NCBI GenBank assembly: GCA_017979445.1 | Contig: CM030706.1 | Coordinates: 13,936,967-14,000,966 of the forward strand | Reading direction: 5' to 3' | DNA from: Akebia trifoliata | Taxonomy: Eukaryota > Streptophyta > Magnoliopsida > Ranunculales > Lardizabalaceae | Length of the DNA stretch: 64,000 bases | Shown here: positions 49,462-59,502 of the stretch, in pieces | Numbering within the stretch: the stretch's first letter is position 1 | Layout of the letters: every line of letters starts with the position of its first letter | Made by a program: the position numbers and the translations under genes | The notes under the pieces: model-generated | Database searches by the model: none | What the model saw: only the letters and a program-made list of their open reading frames with translations | Told to the model about the DNA's origin: nothing

Positions 49462-51225
49462 TGTAGACACCCCATTTTTGCATCCGCCTGATTAATCAAG
49501 TCGTCAACCCGATCGCAAAGGTTCCCAATGATGGATGTCTATTCCAATGCTTTATTTTGTTACCAGATATGTTTCAGAAATTCGGATGAGGTATCTCGAA
49601 CTGACAAAGCTTAGAAACCACGCTACGCTAGGTAAATATGACCCCAGAAACATAGAAATCATCATCTTGCAAACCAAAAAGAAGCTTCACGATAAAAATC
49701 ACTAAAAATGATTAAATTACCAAAATACCCCTAACATCAAAACAGTCCTAGAGCCTGCATTACGCTTAGGAAAACCCACTCAAACACATAAAACAACAAA
49801 TCGAAACCAAGTAAACCACTTCACCAATTTTCACAAAATTTGACAAAATTACGAAAATACCCCTCATAAAGTTCACGACCATTTCATACAAAAAAAACTT
49901 CATAAATGACAAAAACCAACATTCCCATTGAATTCCTTACAAAAAACTGATTCCAAAACATCCTGGAACATTGAAAAACAACTTAAAACGTAAAAAATCC
50001 TCTCCGAGGGAAAAATGGTAATTTCACAATTTTAGTAATTAAAAATTTCAAAATTAATAAATAAATCATTAAATAATGTAAAGTGAAATATTAATAAAAT
50101 TAATTATAAAATTTAAACAAAAAAATTGATCAATCAGGCTTTCAAGAAAAATTGTTGATGGTTCGCAAGGACCCCTCCATTTGGGGGTCCAAAGAATCAA
50201 AGATATAATAGAGGGGGGTTCTCCAAAAATTTAAAGTCAAGCAAGAAAGACTAAAGTCAAGATACTAAAGTTAATCAAATAAGACCAAAGTCAAAATTAA
50301 AGTCAATTAAGTAAGACTAGAGTCAAGTATTAAAGTCAATCTCATAAGACCAAAGTCAAAACCCTAAATCAAAACCCTAATCTAAACTAATCGAGTCAAT
50401 CTCATAAGACTAAGGTCAAAACCCTAAATCAAAATCCTAATCTAATCAAGTCAATCTCATAAGACCAAGGTCAAAATCCTAAATCAAAACCTTAATCTAA
50501 ACTAATCAAATCAATCTCATAAGACTAAAGTCAAAACCCTAAATTAAAATCCTAAAGACTAAGTCAAAACCCTAATTAAAACCCTAAAATAAATCCTAAT
50601 CAAACCCTAATGCTTCTAAAAAACTTTATAAATAAGAGCCTCCACACCCTATTTTCGTATCAAAGAAAAAACCCTAAGAAAAGTAGGTAAAGAAGCCTCC
50701 CCAAAACCCTAATTTTGGAGCCCCAACTCCTTCCCTAACACCCCTACTCCGATTTTAGCCTAAAAAACACCCAAAAACCTCTAAAAAACATCACAAAAAT
50801 CCACAACAAATTTGAAGCACTCAGATCCAAGAAGGAGATACCTTACCTCGGAGATCAGGAATCAGATCCGGAGATAGAACGAAGTAAGGAATACGGTACA
50901 AGGAGCCATTCTAACCAGATCTGAGGGAATAACACTTTTGCAGATCAAAGGTAAATTTTTTTTAATTTTTTTTAATCTAGGTTTATCATTAGCAATGTAG
51001 ATCTATTTGGGATAAGTAGAGACCGGCATTGGCCGGGCGGGGTTGGTGCCTAACACCTTCCAACCCCGTAACATGATCCCCGGATTCAGATTTCTATAGT
51101 AGATTAGTTCTTTTTATCCATTTTAGGGTCAATTTGGTTCCTAGACCGTAATAACTAGGTGGCGACTCCCAAACCTCAAGGGTCAAAAGCGGATCCGCGC
51201 ACCCCGCGGATCGAGGGCGCTTTCA
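49462..51225 (+). repeat. 5' LTR of element 3
   Basis: TGTAGACACCCC to CGCTTTCA. Contains the telo-box-rich region (about 50355-50620), TATAAATA at 50627-50634, and the block with CCGGGCGGGGTTGGTGCC near 51030. Confidence 0.95.
50627..50634 (+). promoter_or_regulatory. TATA box, element 3 5' LTR
   Basis: TATAAATA directly downstream of clustered AAACCCTAA motifs. Confidence 0.65.
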
Positions 51226-51226
51226 G

Positions 51227-51245
51227 TGGCGACTCCACTGGGGAC
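51227..51245 (+). other. Primer binding site of element 3, tRNA-Arg type
   Basis: TGGCGACTCCACTGGGGAC, one base after the LTR. Typical Ogre PBS. Confidence 0.92.
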
Positions 51246-51477
51246 TATTGAGGATCAAACTTGAAAAATCCCAAGTATGGGAGCATTGCCAAGATGACCT
51301 AGCTTTTTTATTATTTAGTTGGATTTATTTTATTTATTTTTTGCTGTTTATTTATTTTTTATCTTGATTGTAGATGATTTTGGGTATTGCATTTTTTTTT
51401 CTCCAATTAAGGATCACTTTTTGATGACCCCTAAATAATGAAAGATTCAAATTGACCTATGAAAATGATGGAATGAT

Positions 51478-52040
51478 GAAGGTTGGACAGAAATATTAAA
51501 ACATTCTTAGAGAATATTCTAGTGAGAATTAAGTCTGGGAGCCTTTAATAAAACATAGATTTCGTCGAGTAGATTAATTTAGAATCTGAGTTCACTCAAT
51601 TTCGTTATCGGAAGCCTTAGATATCATCGATGCAAGTTCAATCTGTAAATCTGAAATTATTTCTGAATGAAAGTTGGGACAGCAACGTTAAAACTTTTTT
51701 ACAGAACATTTTAGTGAGAATTAAGTCTGGGAACCTCTTAATAAAATGTAGATCTCATCGATTAGATTAATTTAGAACTTGAATTCACTCAATTTCGTTA
51801 TCAGAAGCCTTAGATATCATCGATGCAAGTTCAATCTGTAAATCTAGAATTGTTTCTGAATGAAGGTTGGGACAGCAACGTTAAAACGTTTTTACAGAAT
51901 ATTCTGGTGAGAACTAAGTCTGGACACCTATTACTAAAATGTAGATCTCATTGAGTAGATTAATTTAGAACTTGAGTTCACTCAATTTCGTTATCGGGAG
52001 CCTTAGATATCATCGATGCAAGTTCAGATTGTATTTTCCT
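51478..52040 (+). repeat. ~192-bp tandem repeat in the element 3 leader
   Basis: Three copies starting at about 51478, 51669 and 51862. Each has TCACTCAATTTCGTTATC and AGATATCATCGATGCAAGTT. Not seen in elements 2 or 4. Confidence 0.9.
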
Positions 52041-52379
52041 AATTCACAGAAAATCTGAATTTATCTAATGTTGGCACAATTAATGTTCTTGAGAGTGAGC
52101 TCATCTCAACCATTGTCATTCTATCATCAATGTAACACCTATTGGAATCTCGATTTATTTTGGATCACCCAAAAGTGATCATTGATTGGACCTTAAAAAT
52201 TATAAAAATTATACCTATTGCAATGTTTGTTTGATCAATTATTATATGCCATGCTCATTAATTGATTTGCCATGATCGAAGATATATTTGTGATGGGTTT
52301 GATTTCATCTTAATTTCGATGTGATGGGTTTTGGATTATTTTCTTGATCAATATTCATTTGATATCCATATGTGATGAC

Positions 52380-53170
52380 ATAATCTTGCCCATAGGCCCA
52401 CGTGTTTGAAAAAGGCCCCGGGCACACCCCACCCTATTTTGCACACACCACAAGCACGTTTACTATTTTACCCACTTACACGTCCCATATAGCCAACGTG
52501 GCACTAGTGCGTGGCCCGGTCTCTTCGGAGATGCGACGTCATTCATGAAAACAAAAACTCCAGTCACGTACCTTAGGGTATATCAAACTGGGGGCATCAA
52601 TACCGTCTGATCAGGTGATTCTGAGAGGTATATTGATGCATCCAGGCTGGAGCGACCTGAGCCTTTGACCTATTGTGAGCCACACAGTCACATGTCCCGA
52701 TTGCCAATGTAGTACTAGTACGTGGTCGGTCCCTTCGTGGGATGCCAAACCAATTATGAAAGCTACAACCCTTGACTCGTACCCGTAGGTATAAAAGATA
52801 ATCTAAGTGTATCAATTGCACTTCTTGGTCAAAATCGGTGCCTAAGCAGATCTTGCCCCACTGTACCCTACTGTACGAGGGGGATAGACTACGTCTATTC
52901 TAGACGAGAGGTATTTAAGTGGGCCCTTGCTCAGCATTGTGCGCCACCTCTCAACTGGAGATCAAACTGGCTATTTTTGACTTCAGAGAAGTGAATTGAG
53001 ATTTTAGATTATCACCTATAAGGTATATCAAACCAAGTCACCACGTATCGAAAGGTATATAGGTGTGCTTGGGCAAGGGTGGCTAGATAAAAATGCATTG
53101 CACGTAGTAAACTTAGAGTCTAGAAACCTTCCCAGTAGGTCACAACTCGAACTTATCGTGGGTGTTCCCG
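52380..53170 (+). promoter_or_regulatory. Conserved structured leader block (element 3 copy)
   Basis: Contains an internal degenerate duplication: the part around 52483-52600 resembles that around 52691-52800, and GGTATATNNATG-like motifs recur at 52627 and 53056. It is better conserved among elements 2, 3 and 4 than the flanking pol remnants. It may serve RNA packaging, dimerisation or translation. Confidence 0.7.
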
Positions 53171-53389
53171 AGTTGTTTATTGAATGAAGTTCGTTGATTG
53201 ATGAATGTATGTGAGTGATGTGAATGGTGAGATCAGAGTGTATGATTGTCCTCAAGGATGAAAAATATTATTTTTGAAAATTAAAATGAGTGCACTGACC
53301 CAATAAAGAATCCATTCTTTTAAAATAATGACCCAGTCCATCTCAATCCAATAATCATGGTGGGTTGGACCATTTAAATTGAAATAAAA

Positions 53390-53610
53390 ATCAAATTTTC
53401 AAAAAAGAAAAATGGTTTACGAAGGGAAAGTATTTTCTAGAAAAAGTGTTTTCCAAAATAAGTGTTTTCCAAAATAAGTATTTTCCAGAAAAAGTGTTTT
53501 CTAAGAAAAAGTATTTTCCAGAAGAACAAGATTTTCCAAGAGAAAATGCTTTCCAAATAACAAACTATTTTTCAGAAGAAAATATTTTTCGAAAGAAAAG
53601 AAGATGAAGG
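53390..53610 (+). repeat. TTTTCC/GAAAA motif array
   Basis: Irregular repetition of TTTTCNNGAAAA-like motifs at 15-20 bp spacing, including TTCTAGAA (about 53446) and TTCCAGAA (53486, 53517). Counterparts occur in element 4 (45900-46190) and, shorter, element 2 (25900-25960). Confidence 0.7.
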
Positions 53611-53979
53611 AAAAATGATTTACAAAAGATCTATTTTTGCGTGAAAATTTTTTGAAATATGTTTTTTACCAAAAATCTATTTTTTGCATGGACCTTGTAA
53701 AATTATCGAAATATGTTTTTCTAAAAAGAAAATGATTGTAAAAAATAATCAGAATTGTGAAAATTGTTATTCAATAAAAACATTATTTTCAAGAGTGCAA
53801 TAAAATTATTTTCCTTCTGAATAATCATTGAATGGATGAATTGTTTAATGGATTGGTACACAAAATTCAATAAAATCTCAGGGTTCATTTAAAATGTTAT
53901 CAAGGGGGTGACACTAAAATTGGTTAATTTCACCTTCAAAGAGGTTTTAAGGGTTATCATTGTATGTAAGCTCAATCGT

Positions 53980-54690
53980 CCATCGTCTAGCTAGGGCTGT
54001 AAATCCGGTCAGTTAGAGTAAACGTCAATATCAAGTCAAACAGTCAGAAATGACCTCAAAATTTCTCAACATCGTCCAGTTGTTCTTTGAAGATCGTAGT
54101 GCTTCAATCCCACCGGTTATAAGCAATATCTCAGTCCTCAGTCCTAATCAAACTCGTGTGGGTACTTATCTTGAGTTTTCATGAGTCATTTGGGTTAGCT
54201 CGAGTCCTTTTTTCTAGCAAGGTCATGTCTTCCTTAGATTGAGTCTACTCTTTCCTATTGAGTCAAGTTAGTTCATCGAGTCTATAGAGGTGTCTGTTGT
54301 CCCATCTAAAATTGATCGGATAAAGGAAATTTTTGAATACCTCGAGTGCATTAACGAATTAACTAATAATTTGATAGATTTCGTTTCTGAACAAGAAGAT
54401 AAAAGTCGGGCTCAACCTTTAATCGAGAAAAGAAAGGTCTTTGACCTCGAAACAAAAAATAATTCCTAAAGAGATTCAAATAGAAACCATTTTATCCCTA
54501 AAGGAACACGAGGAGATAATGAATTTACTCAGAAATTTCAAAAGACTTGTTCGTGTGATCATATGAGGGTATGTTAAGTACAAGCTTGGGTGTTGTTCAA
54601 CACGGAATAGATACTCGTCTATATCGATGGAATTAAAGAAGATGTTATAAAATGTATCAGCACTATCCTTACTACATCTTGAGTTTCAAA
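53980..54690 (+). pseudogene. Fused gag-start/pol-linker remnant of element 3
   Basis: The gag start context (ATG at 54050) is joined after a few codons to the protease-RT linker (matching about 30420 onward of element 2), and at about 54600-54690 to integrase. A 44-codon frame (54050-54184) results. Against element 4 I count 9 differences over this frame, 8 of them changing the amino acid, so it is not under protein selection. Confidence 0.7.
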
Positions 54691-55345
54691 TCACATATTA
54701 TCAGTCGATATGGGGGTACCTTTTGAACTGATCTCTGATAATGGGTCGTACTTCAAAGCATAATCATTACTCTATGTTTAAAGTTGAAGATCCGGAAGCA
54801 CAAACATCCCCCTACCGTCCTCAGATCAATGGAACGGTTGAAGCAGTTAGTAAGAGTCTCAAGACTATCATCAGGAAAATGTGTCAATCACATCGAGATT
54901 GGTCAAAAAAATTATCATTCACGCTATAGACATATCGAACTTCAATTCGATCCTCTACTAGAGCTACTCCCTACTCCTTAGTGTATGGCATGTAAGCAGT
55001 CTTGCCAGTTGAAATGGAAATTTCGTCTCTCAAGGTCTTGTTTGCTAGAAACAGATTGGGTTCGTCAGCAGTATGAAGAATTAAACTTGATCGAAGAAAA
55101 TGAGTTAAAGCCCTGTACCATGTGCAAGCTTATCTAAGAAGAGTCACCCATGCATTTGACAAAAAGGTCAAAGCTCATCATTTACAGGTCAAGGATTTAA
55201 CTATCAGACTTCAAAGAAAATTGAACACTCCTCCTCGACTATAAGAGAAAGTCTGAACCCAATTGGAGAAATTCATTCATTAAGAAAATACTGTCTAGAA
55301 AAGTCGTCAGACTTCAAGAGTCAACCAACCTTGACCGAATCAAAT
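54691..55345 (+). pseudogene. Integrase fragment of element 3
   Basis: From GVPFELISDNGS (second catalytic Asp intact) through the SPYRPQINGTVEAVSKSL-like region with Glu to the C-terminus. Several frameshifts (54741-54929 and 54784-54981 are two frames of it). The N-terminal zinc finger and first Asp are missing. Confidence 0.8.
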
Positions 55346-55884
55346 GGTACTACATTTAAGGAGGCCATCTTTGGTCAAATTAATTTTCCTGCTACCCAAT
55401 TCATTATCTCCTTTCTCAGCCCTTTGCAGCATTTTCAAAAAAAAAATGATGCCTTTTTCTTTCTCAGCCCGATCACCTAACCTAGGGGAGGAAAAATTTG
55501 AACTACGTTTTGGTCTGATCCCAAAAATTTGGGGTACGTAGGCAACCTGAGAAGTTACTTCAGGCCCGACCACATCAAAATAAAAAAATATATATAGATT
55601 CCCTGACAAAGGAAAAATCTAAAAAGAAAAAAATTCAAAAGAAAAAGAAATATCATCCAAAATGGGGAAGAAAGTTCAAGAAAAAAATTTTAAATGAAAT
55701 GCCACGCAAGGGGCATTTGGGTTTTTGAGCCTCAAAATTCCTTTCTTTTTATGCCTAGTCCCAAGCCTACCTATAAAAGTCCTCCTAAGTACCGTGTGAA
55801 AAAGTCAAGGAGGGTAGCGAAGCATGATCAGACAGTAATTCTAGAACTTCAGAGGAAAAGAAAAAGATAAAAAAAAATGATGAA
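55346..55884 (+). other. Element 3 post-pol non-coding block
   Basis: Conserved block with GGGGTACGTAGGCAACCTGA and CAGGCCCGACCACATCAAAA, then A-rich sequence. The minus-strand frame 55340-55609 is a shadow. Confidence 0.6.
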
Positions 55885-56095
55885 ACCTGCTAAGTTGAAA
55901 ATCCAAAAAGGGCGACTTAGGCAAAAATTAAGGCAAGCTCGCAAATTTGAAAATCTGAAAGGACAACTTTGGCAACAATCAGAGCCAAGAAAAAAGAAAA
56001 AGCTCGCTAGATCGAAAACCTGAAAAGGTGATCTAGGCAAAAGTTAAAGCAAGCTTGATAGATTGAAAACCTAGAAAGACGATCTAGGTAAAAGT
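55885..56095 (+). repeat. Hairpin tandem array 1 (element 3 copy)
   Basis: Units with arms CTAAGTTG/CGACTTAG (55890, 55913), CAAATTTG/CAACTTTG (55942, 55964), CTAGATCG/TGATCTAG (56007, 56029) and ATAGATTG/CGATCTAG (56057, 56080). The third has an inner ACCT-GAAA-AGGT hairpin. Spacing is about 50-65 bp. Confidence 0.8.
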
Positions 56096-56854
56096 TAGAG
56101 CAATACAAAAAAAAAAAAAAAAAAAACAGAAGAAAATCCCAAGCTGAGAGCAGTTCGAGCTGAAACATCAGAAATCCGAATAATCAAGTTCAATACTCAG
56201 CTTAAACCAGACATAGATTCAAAAGTCACAAGTATCTTGTCTACGATCGATCTGAAAATTCTTACTTCTCTAAGTGAACCAATGGAGAGAATGGTGAATT
56301 CTATGATGAGTCTCAAAAGGAAATATTTTGTTCTCTTGAGCCTGACTCAAAATCTTTAATAAAATTAATCAAAATTAAAAGTTGGATCTTTATTGCGCTT
56401 GTGGTAATCAAATATTTCAAACCTTCATACAAGGGGCATTTTTTCTTTTTCCTCTAGATATGTAATTTCCCCCCTTAAACAAGGGGCATTTTTTAGTGAT
56501 GTGTTCAATTATTTTTGAGCAATGTTAATCCTAAAAAAATAATGAGAACTTCAAATTTAAGGTTACCCTCTTGATAGCAGTTTTTCGAAAAAACTCTTGA
56601 GATTCAAACTCAGGTTTTAAATTCATAAAACTTTTGGATAAATCCTTGAGGCTCAAACAAAAACACTTCAGATCTCACATTTGACTGTGCCCAGAGATCA
56701 ACTAATATGGTATTTTTTCATTCCTAGATCCAATCATTCTTGGATTCGATCATTTCTCTTCCAGATTCAGTATCTTCCAGATTTATCCAATTCACTCTGA
56801 TCAGTCTTTTCAAAATTCATTCATTCTTTCCCAAAAGTCTTTCATTCCTTCGTC
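56096..56854 (+). other. Element 3 3' region
   Basis: No gene. A long A run at 56106-56126 and conserved ACAAGGGGCA motifs. Colinear with element 4. Confidence 0.6.
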
Positions 56855-57420
56855 AATTTTGCTCAGATGCCGCCAAGGGTTATCTTGGATTATGCTCAGA
56901 TGCCGCTAAGGGTTTTCTTGGAATTATGCTCAGATGCCGCCGAGGGTTTTCTCGAAACTATGCTCAGATGCCGCCAAGGGTTTTCTTGGAATTATGCTCA
57001 GATGCCGCCGAGGGTTTTCTTGGAACTATGCTCAGATGCCGCCAAGGGTTTTCTTGGAATTATGCTCAGATGCCGCCGAGGGTTTTCTCGGAACTATGCT
57101 CAGATGCCGCCAAGGGTCTTCTTGGAATTATGCTCAGATGCCGCAGAGGGTTTTCTCGGAATTATGCTCAGATGCCGCCAAGGGTTTTCTTGGAATTATG
57201 CTCAGATGCCGCCGAGGGTTTTCTCGGAACTATGCTCAGATGCCTCAGATGCCGCCAAGGGTTTTCTTGGAACTATGCTCAGATGCCGCCAAGGGTTTTC
57301 TTGGAATTATGCCCAGATGCCGCCGAGGGTTTTCACGGAACTATGCTCAGTTACCGCCGAGGGTTTTCTCGAAATTATGCTCAGATGCCGCCAAGGGTTT
57401 TCTTAGGTTTATGCTCAGTT
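56855..57420 (+). repeat. 34-bp minisatellite, hairpin array 2 (element 3 copy)
   Basis: About 16 units of GCTCAGATGCCGCC plus CAAGGGTTTTCTTGG or CGAGGGTTTTCTCGG. With a 34-bp unit all three frames stay open, giving three overlapping frames of 168-227 codons (56740-57440) that are artefacts. Confidence 0.93.
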
Positions 57421-57753
57421 TAAATTTACATCATTTTTGACTCATTTCCAATTCAAACTCTTTGAAATCTATCTCAGATTTTGAGCCCACACACTTGCAC
57501 AGTTGTTACATCAGTTAAGGAGAATTTTCTAAAATTCAAGGATCTGACACTGCCAGTGAGAGCTCGCGCTCAAGGACCTAACATTTTTCTAGCTCGGGGA
57601 GAGTTTTACGCTCAAGGATCCCAACGCCCCGACGAATTATTAAATCAGGCTGCAAAATGAACTGTCACTAGCTTTGGCATTCGGATATCGCACTATCGAC
57701 CAAAATAGATTTGCTATCTAGTTTGCTTTAATCCTCTACCAAAGAGGGGCATC
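57421..57753 (+). other. Element 3 pre-LTR block with PPT
   Basis: Conserved non-coding block; ACCAAAGAGGGGCATC abuts the LTR as polypurine tract. Confidence 0.7.
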
Positions 57754-58637
57754 TGTAGACACCCCATTTTTGCATCCGCCTGATTAATCAAGTCGTCAAC
57801 CTGATCGCAAAGGTTCCCAATGATGGATGTCTATTCCAATGCTTTATTTTGTTACCAAATATGTTTCAGAAATTCGGATGAGGTATCTCGAACTGGCAAA
57901 GCTTAGAAATCACGCTACGCTAGGTAAATATGACCCCAGAAACATAGAAATCATCATCTTGCAAACCAAAAAGAAGCTTCACGATAAAAATCACTAAAAA
58001 TGATTAAATTACCAAAATACCCCTAACATCAAAATAGTCCTAGAGCCTGCATTACGCTTAGGAAAACCCACTCAAACACATAAAACAACAAATTGAAACC
58101 AAGTAAACCACTTCGCCAATTTTCACAAAATTTGACAAAATTACGAAAATACCCCTCATAAAGTTCACGACCATTTCATACAAAAAAACTTCATAAATGA
58201 CAAAAACAAACATTCCCATTGAATTCCTTACGAAAAACTGATTCCAAAACATCCTGGAACATTGAAAAACAACTTAAAACGTAAAAAATCCTCTCCGAGG
58301 GCAAAATGGTAATTTCACAATTTTAGTAATTAAAAATTTCGAAATTAATAAATAAATCATTAAATAATGTAAAGTGAAACATTAATAAAATTTAAACAAA
58401 AAAATTGATCAATCAGGCTTTCAAGAAAAATTGTTGATGGTTCGCAAAGACCCCTCCATTTGGGGGTCCAAAGAATCAAAGATATAATAGAGGGGGGTTC
58501 TCCAAAAATATAAAGTCAACCAAGCAAGACTAAAGTCAAGATACTAAAGTTAATCAAATAAGACCAAAGTCAAAATTAAAGTCAATTAAGTAAGACTAGA
58601 GTCAAGTATTAAAGTCAATCTCATAAGACTAAAGTCA

Positions 58638-58890
58638 AAACCCTAAATCAAAACCCTAATCTAAACTAATCGAGTCAATCTCATAAGACTAAGGTCAAAA
58701 CCCTAAATCAAAACCCTAATCTAATCAAGTCAATCTCATAAGACCAAGGTCAAAACCCTAAATCAAAACCCTAATCTAAACTAATCAAATCAATCTCATA
58801 AGACTAAAGTCAAAACCCTAAATTAAAACCCTAAAGACTAAGTCAAAACCCTAATTAAAACCCTAAAAGAAACCATAATCAAACCCTAAT
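58638..58890 (+). promoter_or_regulatory. Telo-box (AAACCCTAA) cluster in LTR U3
   Basis: About 11 AAACCCTAA-like motifs interleaved with GTCAATCTCATAAGAC repeats, ending about 20 bp before the TATA box. The same cluster is in the 5' LTR (50355-50620). It is sparse or absent in the LTRs of element 2 and the solo LTR. Confidence 0.7.
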
Positions 58891-58905
58891 GCTTCTAAAA
58901 AACTT

Positions 58906-58913
58906 TATAAATA
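58906..58913 (+). promoter_or_regulatory. TATA box, element 3 3' LTR
   Basis: TATAAATA, as in the 5' LTR. Confidence 0.6.
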
Positions 58914-59502
58914 AGAGCCTCCACACCCTATTTTCGTATCAAAGAAAAAACCCTAGGAAAAGTAGGTAAAGAAGCCTCCCCAAAACCCTAATTTTGGAGC
59001 CCCAACTCCTTCCCTAACACCCCTACTCTGATTTTAGCCTAAAAAACACCCAAAAACCTCTAAAAAACATCACAAAAATCCACAACAAATTTGAAGCACT
59101 CAAATCCAAGAAGGAGATACCTTACCTCGGAGATCAGGAATCAGATCCGGAAATAGAACGAAGTAAGGAATACGGTACAAGGAGCCATTCTAACCAGATC
59201 TGAGAGAATAACACTTTTGCAGATCAAAGGTAAATTTATTTTTTTTTTTTAATCTAGGTTTATCATTAGCAATGTAGATCTATTTGGGATAAGTAGAGAC
59301 CGGCATTGGCCGGGCGGGGTTGGTGCCTAACACCTTCCAACCCCGTAACATGATCCCCGGATTCAGATTTCTATAGTAGATTAGTTCTTTTTATCCATTT
59401 TAGGGTCAATTTGGTTCCTAGACCGTAATAACTAGGTGGCGACTCCCAAACCTCAAGGGTCAAAAGCGGATCCGCGCACCCCGCGGATCGAGGGCGCTTT
59501 CA

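Larger units (their letters stand above)
49462..59502 (+). mobile_element. Element 3: young non-autonomous Ogre-like retrotransposon
   Basis: About 10.0 kb with complete LTRs (1764 and 1749 bp), PBS, PPT and a perfect TSD GGTGC (49457-49461 and 59503-59507). The LTRs show about 5 differences in their first 300 bp. The internal region is leader, a 192-bp tandem repeat, the conserved leader block, short pol remnants and 3' hairpin arrays. It lacks ORF1, gag, protease, RT and RNase H, so it must have moved using proteins from another element. Confidence 0.93.
57754..59502 (+). repeat. 3' LTR of element 3
   Basis: TGTAGACACCCC to CGCTTTCA. TATAAATA is at 58906-58913, preceded by about 11 AACCCTAA motifs in roughly 250 bp. 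It directly abuts the inverted LTR of element 4. Confidence 0.95.

Noticed and set aside
51227..51245. tRNA-derived gene or SINE
   Set aside because: The tRNA similarity is confined to a primer binding site directly after an LTR; no tRNA cloverleaf or A/B boxes.
54050..54184. Short fused frame shared by elements 3 and 4, possible conserved peptide
   Set aside because: Of 9 nucleotide differences to the element 4 copy, 8 change the amino acid, so there is no sign of protein-level selection.
56740..57440. Three overlapping open frames of 168-227 codons with a 34-residue repeat
   Set aside because: A 34-bp tandem unit without stops opens all three frames; no conserved protein.
58638..58890. 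Interstitial telomeric repeat
   Set aside because: AAACCCTAA motifs are interleaved with other LTR repeats rather than forming a continuous CCCTAAA array.
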